Assembly (NCBI RefSeq): GCF_900018785.1
Contig: NZ_FCOY01000006.1
Location: forward strand, 1,116,001-1,180,000
Origin: Xanthomonas massiliensis
GTDB lineage: Bacteria; Pseudomonadota; Gammaproteobacteria; Xanthomonadales; Xanthomonadaceae
Direction: 5' to 3'
Length of the DNA stretch: 64,000 bases
A program made the position numbers and the translations under genes. Positions 18,842 to 28,345 of the stretch are shown in pieces (the first letter of the stretch is position 1; every line of letters begins with the position of its first letter). The notes beneath the pieces were generated by a model. The model saw only the letters and a list, made by a program, of their open reading frames with translations. It was not told where the DNA came from and searched no databases.

Positions 18842-19201
18842 ATGAAAGCGAACGTCGTCTCCCTCGGCGGGCTGCTGCTGGCGCTGGCCGCGGTGCCGGC
18901 CCTGGCCGCCCAGACCTACGGTCCCAAGGACGAGGGCCGGCGCTTCAACGATGGCACCCGCGTGGTCTGCCACAACGTCGAAGTGCGCAAGAACAGCAAG
19001 GATTCCAACCGCATCGCCGGCACCGCCGCCGGTGCCGTGGTCGGGGGTCTGCTCGGCAACCAGATCGGCAAGGGCAATGGCCGCAAGCTGGCCACGGTCG
19101 GCGGTGCGGTCGCCGGCGGCGCCACCGGCCGCTACGCACAGGGCCGCTACCAGGACACCCACGGCGACCGCGTGGTCGAGCGCCGCTGCGAGCGCAAGTA
19201 G
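18842..19201 (+). CDS. Glycine-zipper 2TM protein (17-kDa surface antigen-like)
   Basis: 119 aa. It has a signal peptide (about residues 1-22, ending ALAA) and mature N-terminus QTYGPKDEGRRF. Then comes a glycine-zipper hairpin: GTAAGAVVGGLLGNQIGKGN followed by GRKLATVGGAVAGGATGRYA. It ends in a short basic tail with one Cys (RRCERK) that could pair with the Cys in VVCHNV. Glycine-zipper proteins of this class sit in or on the outer membrane and affect envelope stability; the exact job here is unknown. It follows the receptor by 89 bp but has its own AGGTGAACC ribosome site. Confidence 0.8.
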   Translation: MKANVVSLGGLLLALAAVPALAAQTYGPKDEGRRFNDGTRVVCHNVEVRKNSKDSNRIAGTAAGAVVGGLLGNQIGKGNGRKLATVGGAVAGGATGRYAQGRYQDTHGDRVVERRCERK

Positions 19202-19226
19202 GCAGTGACCGGGCGGGCCCGGCGCG

Positions 19227-19976
19227 TCAGTGCCAGGCCCGCCACACCAGTTCCGCGCCCAGCGCCACCAGGCACAGCAGGAACCCGCGCCGGAATGCCT
19301 TCGCCCCGATGCGCGCGCGCAGCCAGTTGCCCGCGACCAGCCCGGCCAGCGACGGCAGGACCATGGCCAGCGACCATGCCCCGGTCCGCAAATCCAGCAG
19401 CTGGTGGCGGGCCAGTACCGCGGCCAGCGCCAGCGTGGATACGGTGAAGGTCAGCGCCAGGGCCTGCACCAGCGCCTCGCGCTGCAGGTCCAGGGCCTGC
19501 AGGTAAGGCACCGAAGGCACCAGGAACACGCCGGTGGCGCTCCCCGCCACGCCGGCCAGGACCCCCATCAGCGGCGACAGCCAGCGCTCGGCCCCGGGCG
19601 CTACCTGCCACGGATCCGGGCGCAGCGCCTGCAGGGCGTAGGCGATCAGCACGATGCCGAGCCAGCCGGGCGAGATCGCATGGCCGGAGCCGGCCAGCCA
19701 CGGCGCCGCGACCACCGTGCCCGCCACCATCGCCGCGAACATCGGCCACAGCCGGCGCACCAGCACGCGCATGGCCGGGCCGTCGAGCATCTGCTGCGCG
19801 TTGGTGACCAGCGAGGGCAGCACCAGCAGGGTCGCCGCCAGCGGCAGTGGCATGAGCCCGGACAGCAGCGCCATCACCACCGTCGGCAGGCCCATGCCGG
19901 TGGCGCCCTTGACGAAGCCGGCCAGCACGAACACCGCCACGCACGGCAGCCACAGGGAAGTCAGATCGATCGACAT
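19227..19976 (-). CDS. TauE/SafE-family membrane permease
   Basis: 249 aa, about eight hydrophobic segments. The N-terminal half has the family's GFVKGATGMGLPTVVMALL motif, then PLAATLLVLPSLVTN; the second half repeats the fold (LAGVAGSATGVFLVPSVPYL). TauE/SafE proteins are proposed exporters of sulfite, sulfoacetate or other small organic anions across the inner membrane. The gene is divergent from a LysR regulator with 76 bp between starts, a classical regulator/target pair. The substrate cannot be read from sequence. Confidence 0.88.
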   Translation of the reverse strand: MSIDLTSLWLPCVAVFVLAGFVKGATGMGLPTVVMALLSGLMPLPLAATLLVLPSLVTNAQQMLDGPAMRVLVRRLWPMFAAMVAGTVVAAPWLAGSGHAISPGWLGIVLIAYALQALRPDPWQVAPGAERWLSPLMGVLAGVAGSATGVFLVPSVPYLQALDLQREALVQALALTFTVSTLALAAVLARHQLLDLRTGAWSLAMVLPSLAGLVAGNWLRARIGAKAFRRGFLLCLVALGAELVWRAWH

Positions 19977-20052
19977 GCCGGCATTCGACTCCGGCGCCCG
20001 AGGCGGCACAATGCGGCAATCGCCCCCTACCCTTCGGCACGGCCGAAACCTC

Positions 20053-20940
20053 ATGCACCTCGACCTGACCGACCTGCGCCTGTTCGTCCACGTGATCGAG
20101 GCCGGCAGCATCACCGGCGGCGCGGCCCGCGCGCACCTGTCGCTGGCCGCCGCCAGCGAGCGCCTGCGCGGCATGGAGGACGCCGCCGGCCTGGCCCTGT
20201 TGGAGCGCCACGCCCGCGGCGTGCATGCCACCGCCGCCGGCGAGGCCCTGGCCCACCATGCCCGGCTGATGCTGCGCCAGGACGAACTGCTGCGCGGCGA
20301 ACTGGACGAATTCGTGCGCGGCCTGCGCGGGCGCGTGCGCCTGCTCGCCAACACGGTGGCCATCGCCGAGCACCTGCCGGTCCCGCTGGCGGCCTGGCTG
20401 GCCGCCCACCCGGACGTGGAAGTGGAGATGAAGGAGCGCACCACCAGCGTGACCGTGAAGATGATCGCCGCCGGCCTGGCCGACCTGGGCATCGTCACCG
20501 ACGCCCTCGACGCCGGCGGGCTGCACCTGCGCCCGTTCGCGCTGGACCGGCTGGTCCTGGCGGTGCCCGCCGGCCATCGCCTGGCGGCCCAGCGCCGGGC
20601 CGCGTTCGCCGGGCTGGCCGGCGAGGCCTTCGTCGGCCTCGGCGACGGCAGCGCCCTGCAGGACCACATCGACGAGCATGCCGCGCAGGCCGGGTTCCGG
20701 CTCGACGTGCGCATCCGCCTGCGCACCTTCGAGGGCATGCTGCGGATGGTCGGCGCCGGGGTCGGCATCGCCATCGTGCCGGCCACGGCGCTGCGCCGGA
20801 TCCGCATCGCCGGCGTGCGCCGCGTGGCCCTGGACGATGCCTGGGCCACGCGCCGGCTGTCGCTGTGCTTCCGCGACCGGGCCGCGCTGCCGCCGCCGGC
20901 ACGCGAGCTGCTGGACTACCTGGCCGGCGCGGCGGCCTGA
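20053..20940 (+). CDS. LysR-family transcriptional regulator
   Basis: 295 aa. The N-terminal helix-turn-helix is LTDLRLFVHVIEAGSITGGA and the following HLSLAAASERLRGME; the co-inducer domain (about residues 90-290) has the usual RLLANTVAIAEHLP, GLADLGIVTDAL and GVGIAIVPATALRR landmarks. It probably regulates the divergent TauE-like permease and itself. The effector is unknown, perhaps the anion carried by that permease. The ATG lies eight bases after a GGCCGAAA stretch with no strong ribosome site. Confidence 0.9.
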   Translation: MHLDLTDLRLFVHVIEAGSITGGAARAHLSLAAASERLRGMEDAAGLALLERHARGVHATAAGEALAHHARLMLRQDELLRGELDEFVRGLRGRVRLLANTVAIAEHLPVPLAAWLAAHPDVEVEMKERTTSVTVKMIAAGLADLGIVTDALDAGGLHLRPFALDRLVLAVPAGHRLAAQRRAAFAGLAGEAFVGLGDGSALQDHIDEHAAQAGFRLDVRIRLRTFEGMLRMVGAGVGIAIVPATALRRIRIAGVRRVALDDAWATRRLSLCFRDRAALPPPARELLDYLAGAAA

Positions 20941-21011
20941 ATCCGGTGCCGGTGTACCTGCTTTCCTGCCACGCGCGGCGGTAGCGCCGCGGTGGTCCGG
21001 CGCGACGCCGG

Positions 21012-23399
21012 TCACCGCATCACGGTGAAGCCGATCGAGGCCCAGGCGCCGCTGTCGGCCAGCGCGGTGAGCGTGTGCGGGCCGCGCTGGTCGAGCTCGT
21101 GCTCGAAGCTGGCCGCTCCCTCGGTGACGGCGACCAGCCGGCCGTCCAGCAGCCAGCGCACCGGGCGCGCACTGCCCAGCGCCCGCAACCGCACGCGCAC
21201 CCCGTGCGGGCTGCCCGGCGGACGCGCCAGCGTCGCGCGGTCGGCCAGCCCGTCGATGCGCAGCGATTCGGCGGCCTCGCGCCCGTCGGCGGCGCAGTCC
21301 GGGGCCAGGGGCGGCAACGCCGAGGCCGCGCGCTCGGCCGCGCTCAGCCAGGGCGCGGCCAGCGCCGGCCAGCGTGCGACCGCGCCGGTGCGCAGCGAAT
21401 GCGGGCGCGCGCAGCTGGCCGACAGGCGCTGGCCGGTACGGGCGTCCTGCGCGAAGGTCTCCACGCCGGCCCGCCACAGTCGCGCATCGCGCTCGGCGAA
21501 GGTGGGCGGCAGGTTGCCGGCCAGGGTCCAGGCACGCATCCGCCGCTGGCACAGCTGCGGCCGCGCCGGGTCCGGCGGCAGGCCCAATGGCCAGCAGATC
21601 TCGGCTGCGGCCACCTCGGCCGGCGCCGGCGGCGGCGCGCCGTCACCGGCCTGGCGCGGCAGGCTGTCGATCACCTCGAACATCAGCGGCAGCGCGGTGA
21701 CCGCGCCGTACTGGCCCGGCAGCGGCGTGCCGTCCGGACGCCCGACCCACACTCCGACGGTGTAGCGGCGCGTGCCGCCCAGCGCCCAGGCGTCGCGGAA
21801 GCCGTAGCTGGTGCCGGTCTTCCAGGCCACCGGCGGGCGCCCGCGGGGATCGAAGGTGTCCACGGCATAGCCGGGACGCGGCGCGGCCTGCAGCATCTCG
21901 CGCACGATCCAGGCCGCGCCGGGGGCGAGCAGGCGGCGGTCGATATGCGGGTCCTGCGGGCGCAGGCGCACGCGCCCGGCCAGGCCGCCGCGGTTGAACG
22001 CGGCGAAGGCGCCGACCAGGTCCTGCAGGCGCGCGCCGGCACCGCCCAGGATCAGCGCCAGGTTCGGCGCTGCCCCGTCCGGCAGGCGCAGTTCCACCCC
22101 GGCGTTGGCCAGGCGCGCGGCGAAGCGCGGCGGACCGACGCGGTCGAGCAGGTCCACCGCCGGCACGTTGAGCGACAGGCGCAGCGCCTCCGCCGCGCCG
22201 ACCGGGCCGTTGTAGGCCAGGCCGAAGTTGCCGGGCCGGTAGCCGCCGAAATCCTGCGGCGCGTCCACCAGCAGGCTCTCGGAATGGATCAGCCCGTCCT
22301 CCAGCGCCAGCCCGTACAGGAACGGCTTGAGCGTGGAGCCGGGCGAGCGCCAGGCCCGCACCATGTCGACATGGCCCAGGCGCGCGGCATCGCCGAAGCG
22401 CACCGAGCCGACATAGGCGCGTGCCTCCATGGTCGCGTTGTCCACCACCAGCAGGGCCGCGGAGGTGCGCTCGGGCAGGCCGGAGAAGTAGCCGGCCACG
22501 CGCTCCTCCAGCGTGCGCTGCAGGTCCGCGTCGAGCGTGGAGCGGATGCGCGCGGCGCGCGGGTCGTCCTCGTGCAGGCGCTGGGCCAGCAGCCCGGCCA
22601 GCAACGGCGGGCGCAGCGAACGCGAGACCACCGGTTCGATGGCGGCATCGTCCACCGTGGCCCGGTCCCACCGCCCCAGCGTCGCCATCCGCCGCAGCAC
22701 CTTGTCGCGCGCCACCCGCGCCGCGCCGGGATGGCGGTCCGGGCGCAGCCGGCTCGGCGACTGCGGCAGCACCGCCAGCAGCGCCGCCTCGGCAAGGGAC
22801 AGGTGCGCGCTGGGCTTGCCGAGGTAGGCCCAGCTGGCCGCCTCCACGCCTTCCACGGTGCCGCCGAACGGTGCCCGCTCCAGGTACAGCTGCAGGATCT
22901 GCCGCTTGGACAGGTGCGCCTCCAGCTGCACCGCCCGCAGCATCTGCAGGCCCTTGCCCCGGGCCGTGCGCGTGGACGGCCCGTCGCCCTGCCCGTCGAG
23001 GATGCGCGCCACCTGCATGGTCAGCGTGGAGCCGCCGGAGACGATCCGGCGCTGGCCCAGCCACTGCCCGGCCGCGCGCGCCATCGCCACGGGATTGACC
23101 CCGGGATGGCGCCAGAACCAGCGGTCCTCGTAGCCCAGCAGCGCCTGCAGGTACAGCGGCGAGACGGTCTCCGGCGTGGCCGGGTAGCGCCACACCCCGT
23201 CGGCGTCGGCGAAGGCGCGCAACGGCGTGCCGTCGCGCGCGACCACCAGGGTGGAGGTGTCGCGCGCGCGCGGCAGCGGCGGCGGGAACTGCCGGTCCAG
23301 CACCAGCAGCGCGAGCAGCACCGCCGCCGTGCCCCAGCGCAGCCAGGGCGAAGCGCGTCGGATCCAACGCCCGGCCCGCGGGGCGACGGCGGTGCTCAT
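21012..23399 (-). CDS. pbpC: Penicillin-binding protein 1C (bifunctional glycosyltransferase/transpeptidase)
   Basis: 795 aa. One N-terminal membrane anchor (about residues 22-36) precedes the GT51 glycosyltransferase domain (ALLGYEDRWFWRHPGVN with Glu91; GGSTLTMQVAR; LYLERAPFGG). The transpeptidase domain follows, with SxxK at Ser355-Lys358 (RSPGSTLKPF) and KTG in VAWKTGTSYGF. The C-terminal 100 residues are the PBP1C-specific beta domain. It polymerises and crosslinks peptidoglycan in the periplasm. It starts 22 bp after the macroglobulin gene, the standard yfhM-pbpC pairing, where the macroglobulin is thought to guard sites where the wall is repaired. Confidence 0.94.
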   Translation of the reverse strand: MSTAVAPRAGRWIRRASPWLRWGTAAVLLALLVLDRQFPPPLPRARDTSTLVVARDGTPLRAFADADGVWRYPATPETVSPLYLQALLGYEDRWFWRHPGVNPVAMARAAGQWLGQRRIVSGGSTLTMQVARILDGQGDGPSTRTARGKGLQMLRAVQLEAHLSKRQILQLYLERAPFGGTVEGVEAASWAYLGKPSAHLSLAEAALLAVLPQSPSRLRPDRHPGAARVARDKVLRRMATLGRWDRATVDDAAIEPVVSRSLRPPLLAGLLAQRLHEDDPRAARIRSTLDADLQRTLEERVAGYFSGLPERTSAALLVVDNATMEARAYVGSVRFGDAARLGHVDMVRAWRSPGSTLKPFLYGLALEDGLIHSESLLVDAPQDFGGYRPGNFGLAYNGPVGAAEALRLSLNVPAVDLLDRVGPPRFAARLANAGVELRLPDGAAPNLALILGGAGARLQDLVGAFAAFNRGGLAGRVRLRPQDPHIDRRLLAPGAAWIVREMLQAAPRPGYAVDTFDPRGRPPVAWKTGTSYGFRDAWALGGTRRYTVGVWVGRPDGTPLPGQYGAVTALPLMFEVIDSLPRQAGDGAPPPAPAEVAAAEICWPLGLPPDPARPQLCQRRMRAWTLAGNLPPTFAERDARLWRAGVETFAQDARTGQRLSASCARPHSLRTGAVARWPALAAPWLSAAERAASALPPLAPDCAADGREAAESLRIDGLADRATLARPPGSPHGVRVRLRALGSARPVRWLLDGRLVAVTEGAASFEHELDQRGPHTLTALADSGAWASIGFTVMR

Positions 23400-23421
23400 C
23401 GGTCGCGCGCGACGCCCCCGC

Positions 23422-26400
23422 TCACGGCTGCACCACCTGGATCCGCTCGACGGCGGCCTTGCCCACGCCGCGCAGCTGCGGCCGGTACATGTCCTCCACC
23501 AGCGGCGGCGGCACCCGGTAGCTGCCCGGGGTCACCGCGCGCACCAGGTAGAACACCTTGGCGGTGCGGCCGCACTGCAGCTTGAGCGCGGCCACGTAGC
23601 GGTCGTCGCGGAACTCCTCGTGGACCAGGCTGGCGGCCTCGCCGCGCGCGTCCAGGGCGATGCCGTCGACCACCACGTCGGCCCATTGCCGGGCATCGCC
23701 GAGGTTGAAGTTCTCGATCTCCAGGCCGGCCGGCAGCAGGTCGGTCAGCAGCGCATCGGGCATGTCGCGATCGGCGGTGATGCGCAGGCCGACCACCAGC
23801 GCCTCGCCTTCCTTGAGCGCACCGCCCTGCCAGGGCTTGCCGTCGGTGGTGTAGTAGCGCCGTTCCACCCCGACCTGGCTGTCGTCGAAGGCCGGCGCGG
23901 TGCGCGGCACCCCGGCCACCTCCAGGCTGGCGTACACCGGCCCGCTGCCGGCCGCCTCGAAGCGCACGCCGCCGGCCAGCGCCTTCGCATCGAAGCCGCG
24001 TGCGCTCACCCGTTCGCCGGCGACCGCCTGCTGGTCGCCGCCCAGGTGCCAGGTGCCGGAGACCGTGCGCCCCTGGCCCTGGACCAGCAACGCCTTGCCG
24101 AGCCGGCCGATGGCCACCTGTTCCTGGGTGCTCAGGTAGAACCAGCGCGCCTTGCGCCGTTCCTCCAGCTCGCGGCCCAGCGCCTCGGTGCGGTCGGCCA
24201 GGCCCGGCGCATCGAGCTTGCGCTCCTGCACCAGGGCCAGCATCAGCGCGTCGTCGCGCAGCGGCGAACCGTAGTCGCCGAGCCAGCCGGGGCGGTCGCC
24301 GGACCAGGCGAACCCGGCCGCGACGGCCTGCTGGCCGCGCTTGCGGTCGCCCTGCAGCGACAGCGCGATGCCCAGTTGCACCAGCGGCAGGCCGCTGCGC
24401 GCCTTGCCGCGGTCGTTGTCGTACAGCGCGCGCAGCGTGCCCAGCGGCGCACGGCCCACGCGCGCCAGCACGTAGCCGGCGTAGGCCTGGGTGGCGAAGC
24501 GCATGTGCTCGCGGTTCGCATAGCCGTAGTAGGGGAAGCCGCCGGAGAGCAGGCCCTCGTTGAGCCCGTCCAGCGCCTTCTGCAGCACCGCCTCGGGGAT
24601 GGCGAAGCCGGCCTCGCGCGCGTCGAGCAGGAAGTCGGCCACGTAGGCGGTCAGGTACGGGGTGACGCTGCCGCCCTCGCCGCCCCACATCGAGAAATTG
24701 CCGTTGGCCACCTGCATCGCCGCGATGCGGGCGAAGGCGCCCTCCATGCGCTCGCGGCGCTTGGCCGCGTCCAGGCCCGGCACGCCGAGCAGCGCGGCGG
24801 TGGGCGCGTCCAGGATCAGCGCGGCGTAGCCCTTGCTGGTGGTCTGCTCGATGCAGCCGTACGGGTACAACAGCGCATCCTGCAGGGCCGCGGCGAACGG
24901 CAGCGGCGGCAACGCGCTGACCACCATGCGTGCGCCGACCGAGCCGTCCATCAGGCCGTCGGCCAGGCCGGCATCCATGGCGATGGCGGCCGGGGCCTCA
25001 ACGCGCACGGCGCGGGTACGCACCACCGCCGGCCAGCCGGCGCGCACCGGCACGTCCAGGCGGCGGTCCACCTTGTAGCCGCCGGCGTCGCCGTCCACGC
25101 GCACCCGTACCTGCGCGGTGCCGTAGCCTTCGCGCGCCTCCAGCGGGAAGCTCAGGGTCCGCTTGGCGCCGTCGGCCAGCTCCACGCTGCGGCTGCCCTC
25201 GCCCACCGCCAGCGGGCCGATGCCGTCCACGCGCACCGCGAAGCGGCCTGCGCGGCCGGTGAAGTTCTGCACGTCCAGGGTCACCGTGCTGCTGTCGCCC
25301 GGCGCCAGCACGCGCGGCGCGCTGGCCTCGGCCACGATCGGCGCGCGCACCACGGTTTCCCGCGCCGCGCCGCCGTAGCGATCGTCGGCATAGGCCACCG
25401 CGGACACCCGCAGGGTGCCGTTGAAGTCCGGCACCTGCAGGCGGACACGGGCGTTGCCCCGGGCATCGAGCTGCACCGGTCCGGAGAACAGGTCCACGGT
25501 CTGCACGTGCGCGGTCGGCCGGCGCGCCTGCGGCAACGCGCCCAGGCCCATGTCGCCGCCGAAGCGCAGCCGGGCGTTGACGCCGTCGAAGCTCTCGACC
25601 ACGCGGCCGTAGATGTCGTAGGCGTCCACCGCCAGGCGGCGCTGGGCGAAGAACCAGGCGCCCGGGTCCGGGACCGGGTAGCGGGTGATGTTGAGGATGC
25701 CCACGTCCACCGCCGAGACCGTCACGTGCGCCGGCTTGCCCGCCAGCTGCGGCGCGCTCACCGTCACCGGCAACGCCTGCCCCGGCTGCATCTTCTCCGG
25801 CACGCTCAGGCCCACGGCGACCTTGCGTGCGCTGCGGTCCATTGCCACGAAGGCTTCGCCGACGGCGCGCGCGGGCGTGACCTTGGAGGTGGCGCTGCCA
25901 CCGCGCAGCACCAGCGCGGTCAGGTAGACGTCGTGGCGTTCCCAGTCGGCGGTGACCGGGATGGAGAACGTGCTGCCGTTCCTGACGTCCACGTCCCGGG
26001 CGTACAGCAGGTGGTCGGACTCCACGATCAGCACGCCCTTGCCTTCGTGCGGCGGGGTCACGGTGACGCGCAGCGTGTCGCCGGCGCGGTAGGCGGTCTT
26101 GTCCAGCGCCAGCTTGACCTTGTCCGGGCGCGCGTCCACGCCGCGGTTCTCGTCGTCCCAGCCCCAGCCGGCCTGGAACGGGTAGCGCGTGACCAGGCCG
26201 GTCTGCGGATCGGTCACTTCCAGCCGGTAGCCGCCCCACTCCACCGGGAAGCTCACCCGGGCCGCGCCGGCGCCGGCGTCCACGGTCTGCCCGCCGGCCT
26301 TCTCGAAGCGCTGGACGTAGTCGAACTTCCAGCCGGTGCCCTCGTCGTGGCTCCAGTGGTACTCGCGGATCTCGCGCATCAGCGCCACCTGCAGGCCCTT

Positions 26401-28227
26401 GCCGGCCACGCGGTTGCCGGCCGCGTCGAAGCGGGCGATCTCGAAGCCGGCCGCGGTATTGGCGCCCGGCCCGTCCTTGTCCTCGAACAGCGGCCGCACG
26501 CCGACCAGCGCGGCGGCCGGCCACAGCGTGCGGATGAGCACGCGGTTGACGGTGCGCCCGCCGCTCTCGTACACGCTGCCGGCGACGATCGCGTCCACCG
26601 GCGTGTTGCCCTTGACCTCGGCCGGCAGCGCGATGTCCTGGGCGAAGTGGCCGCGGGCGTCGAAGCTGCCGTCGGCCACGTCGCTGGCGGTGGCCGGCAG
26701 GGGCACCGTCGGGTCGCCGAAGAACCAGCCGGGCAGTTTCTCCAGCGGGTGCCGCGCCACCGCCACCGCCAGCTTGGCGGTGAAGCGGTTGCCGGCCGCC
26801 GGCGCGCCGTACAGGTAGGCCGCATCGGCCGACAGCGCCAGCGGCTTGCCGGGCGCGAGCGTCGCCGGCGCGGACAGGTCCAGCTTCATGCGCTCGGGCA
26901 GGAACTCCTCGATGCGCAGTGCCAGGCCCTCGATCCGTTCCTGGCTGGCCGGGTCGGTACGGAACTCCACCTGCCAGCGCCCGGTGGGCGCATCGGCCGG
27001 GACGATCTGCTCGAACTGGAAATAGCCCTGTGCCCCGGCGGCCAGGCGGGTCTCGCGGAAGACCTTGCCGTCGGGCTGCTTCAGGCGCAGGTACAGCGGC
27101 TGGTCGGCCTTGACCGGCCGGCCGTCGCGATCGCGCAGCAGCGCCGACACCCGCACCGTCTCGCCCGGGCGGTACAGGTCGCGGCCGGACCAGGCGAACA
27201 CGTCGAACCACGCATCGCGGCGGCCGGCCACGTCGAATTCGGACAGGTCCAGCGCCGGCCGGTTGAACGGCAGGAACTCCACGTCCTTGCCGCGGCTGGC
27301 CAGCATCACGTGCGTGGGGTCGAGGGTGTAGCGCAGCAGCGCATTGCCGTCGCCGTCGGTGCGGCCCTTGAGCACCACCTGGCCCTTGCCGTCGAGGATG
27401 CGCAGGTCGACGTTGCCGGCCGCATCGCCGCCGGCCAGGGTGGCGGCGTGCACGAACAGCGTGTCCTTGTAGGCGCGCACGTGCAGGCCCAGGTCGCTGA
27501 CCACGAAGTAGCTGGCCTGCACCCCGCCGGCGAACTCGGTCGGCCGCCGCATCACCGCCACGTACAGGCCCGGCGCCTGCAGCTCCTTGATCCCCGCCAG
27601 CGGCAGGTAGCTGAGCACGCGCTCGTTGGGCTTGCCGTCCAGGGCGAAGCGGTTGAGGTAGACCGGCTCGGCCAGCTTGCCCAGCGGCGTGCGCCCGCCG
27701 CTGTCGCGCGCCGGCAGTACGCTGCCCTGCGAGGCGAAGCCGACCACCGGCTTGAGCGGCCCGGTCTGCACCGTGCGCGCGATCGCCTGCGCCAGGGTGC
27801 TGCCGTCGGCCGCCTGCAGCCCGGTGTCGATCCTGACCTCGTACTCGCGCGCCGGCTCCACCGACGGGCTTCGCACGATCCGCGGGTCCTGGTCGTCGAG
27901 CACCCAGCTGGTGTTCACCGCCACGCCCTTGTCGTCGGCCAGGTGCAGGACCGCGTCGAAATCCTGTTCCTGCACCAGCGGGCGGCTGAACTCCAGGGCC
28001 AGGGAGGTGCCGCCGTCGGCCTCGTCCGGGTAGGCCGCCACCAGGCCGAAGCCCTTGACCGGCGCCTGGCGCTCGGCCTTGACCACCTCGCCGGAGAGCG
28101 CGGGTACCTGGCTGCCACGGCCGCAGGCGGCCAGCGCGCATGCCACCAGCAGCGCCAGCACCAGCCAGGCGGGGAATCCGCCGCCGCGCGGCGCTCGTGC
28201 GGCCCTGTTCGCGCCCGCCTGTCCCAT
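23422..28227 (-). CDS. yfhM: Bacterial alpha-2-macroglobulin family lipoprotein
   Basis: 1601 aa. The N-terminus is a lipoprotein signal with lipobox LAAC (Cys35; LVAC at Cys30 is a second candidate). Successive MG-like beta domains follow, including LYRPGETVRVSALLRD and LALDKTAYRAGDTLRV, then the macroglobulin core (VPDFNGTLRVSAVAYADD). The thioester motif GCIEQTTS has Cys1125 and Gln1128, so it should form the covalent trap. The family captures attacking proteases in the periplasm in the way eukaryotic A2M does. It is transcribed with pbpC downstream and divergently from the HipA-like gene. Confidence 0.93.
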   Translation of the reverse strand: MGQAGANRAARAPRGGGFPAWLVLALLVACALAACGRGSQVPALSGEVVKAERQAPVKGFGLVAAYPDEADGGTSLALEFSRPLVQEQDFDAVLHLADDKGVAVNTSWVLDDQDPRIVRSPSVEPAREYEVRIDTGLQAADGSTLAQAIARTVQTGPLKPVVGFASQGSVLPARDSGGRTPLGKLAEPVYLNRFALDGKPNERVLSYLPLAGIKELQAPGLYVAVMRRPTEFAGGVQASYFVVSDLGLHVRAYKDTLFVHAATLAGGDAAGNVDLRILDGKGQVVLKGRTDGDGNALLRYTLDPTHVMLASRGKDVEFLPFNRPALDLSEFDVAGRRDAWFDVFAWSGRDLYRPGETVRVSALLRDRDGRPVKADQPLYLRLKQPDGKVFRETRLAAGAQGYFQFEQIVPADAPTGRWQVEFRTDPASQERIEGLALRIEEFLPERMKLDLSAPATLAPGKPLALSADAAYLYGAPAAGNRFTAKLAVAVARHPLEKLPGWFFGDPTVPLPATASDVADGSFDARGHFAQDIALPAEVKGNTPVDAIVAGSVYESGGRTVNRVLIRTLWPAAALVGVRPLFEDKDGPGANTAAGFEIARFDAAGNRVAGKGLQVALMREIREYHWSHDEGTGWKFDYVQRFEKAGGQTVDAGAGAARVSFPVEWGGYRLEVTDPQTGLVTRYPFQAGWGWDDENRGVDARPDKVKLALDKTAYRAGDTLRVTVTPPHEGKGVLIVESDHLLYARDVDVRNGSTFSIPVTADWERHDVYLTALVLRGGSATSKVTPARAVGEAFVAMDRSARKVAVGLSVPEKMQPGQALPVTVSAPQLAGKPAHVTVSAVDVGILNITRYPVPDPGAWFFAQRRLAVDAYDIYGRVVESFDGVNARLRFGGDMGLGALPQARRPTAHVQTVDLFSGPVQLDARGNARVRLQVPDFNGTLRVSAVAYADDRYGGAARETVVRAPIVAEASAPRVLAPGDSSTVTLDVQNFTGRAGRFAVRVDGIGPLAVGEGSRSVELADGAKRTLSFPLEAREGYGTAQVRVRVDGDAGGYKVDRRLDVPVRAGWPAVVRTRAVRVEAPAAIAMDAGLADGLMDGSVGARMVVSALPPLPFAAALQDALLYPYGCIEQTTSKGYAALILDAPTAALLGVPGLDAAKRRERMEGAFARIAAMQVANGNFSMWGGEGGSVTPYLTAYVADFLLDAREAGFAIPEAVLQKALDGLNEGLLSGGFPYYGYANREHMRFATQAYAGYVLARVGRAPLGTLRALYDNDRGKARSGLPLVQLGIALSLQGDRKRGQQAVAAGFAWSGDRPGWLGDYGSPLRDDALMLALVQERKLDAPGLADRTEALGRELEERRKARWFYLSTQEQVAIGRLGKALLVQGQGRTVSGTWHLGGDQQAVAGERVSARGFDAKALAGGVRFEAAGSGPVYASLEVAGVPRTAPAFDDSQVGVERRYYTTDGKPWQGGALKEGEALVVGLRITADRDMPDALLTDLLPAGLEIENFNLGDARQWADVVVDGIALDARGEAASLVHEEFRDDRYVAALKLQCGRTAKVFYLVRAVTPGSYRVPPPLVEDMYRPQLRGVGKAAVERIQVVQP

Positions 28228-28345
28228 GTCCCGCTCCCTGCTTCCCTGGCGAATGGCCGGAGTATACGGGCGCCCCGCGCAGCGCCGGCCGCGGACATTG
28301 CGCTAGGCTTGGCGCCCTCGTTCCCGACGCCCGGCCGATCCTCTC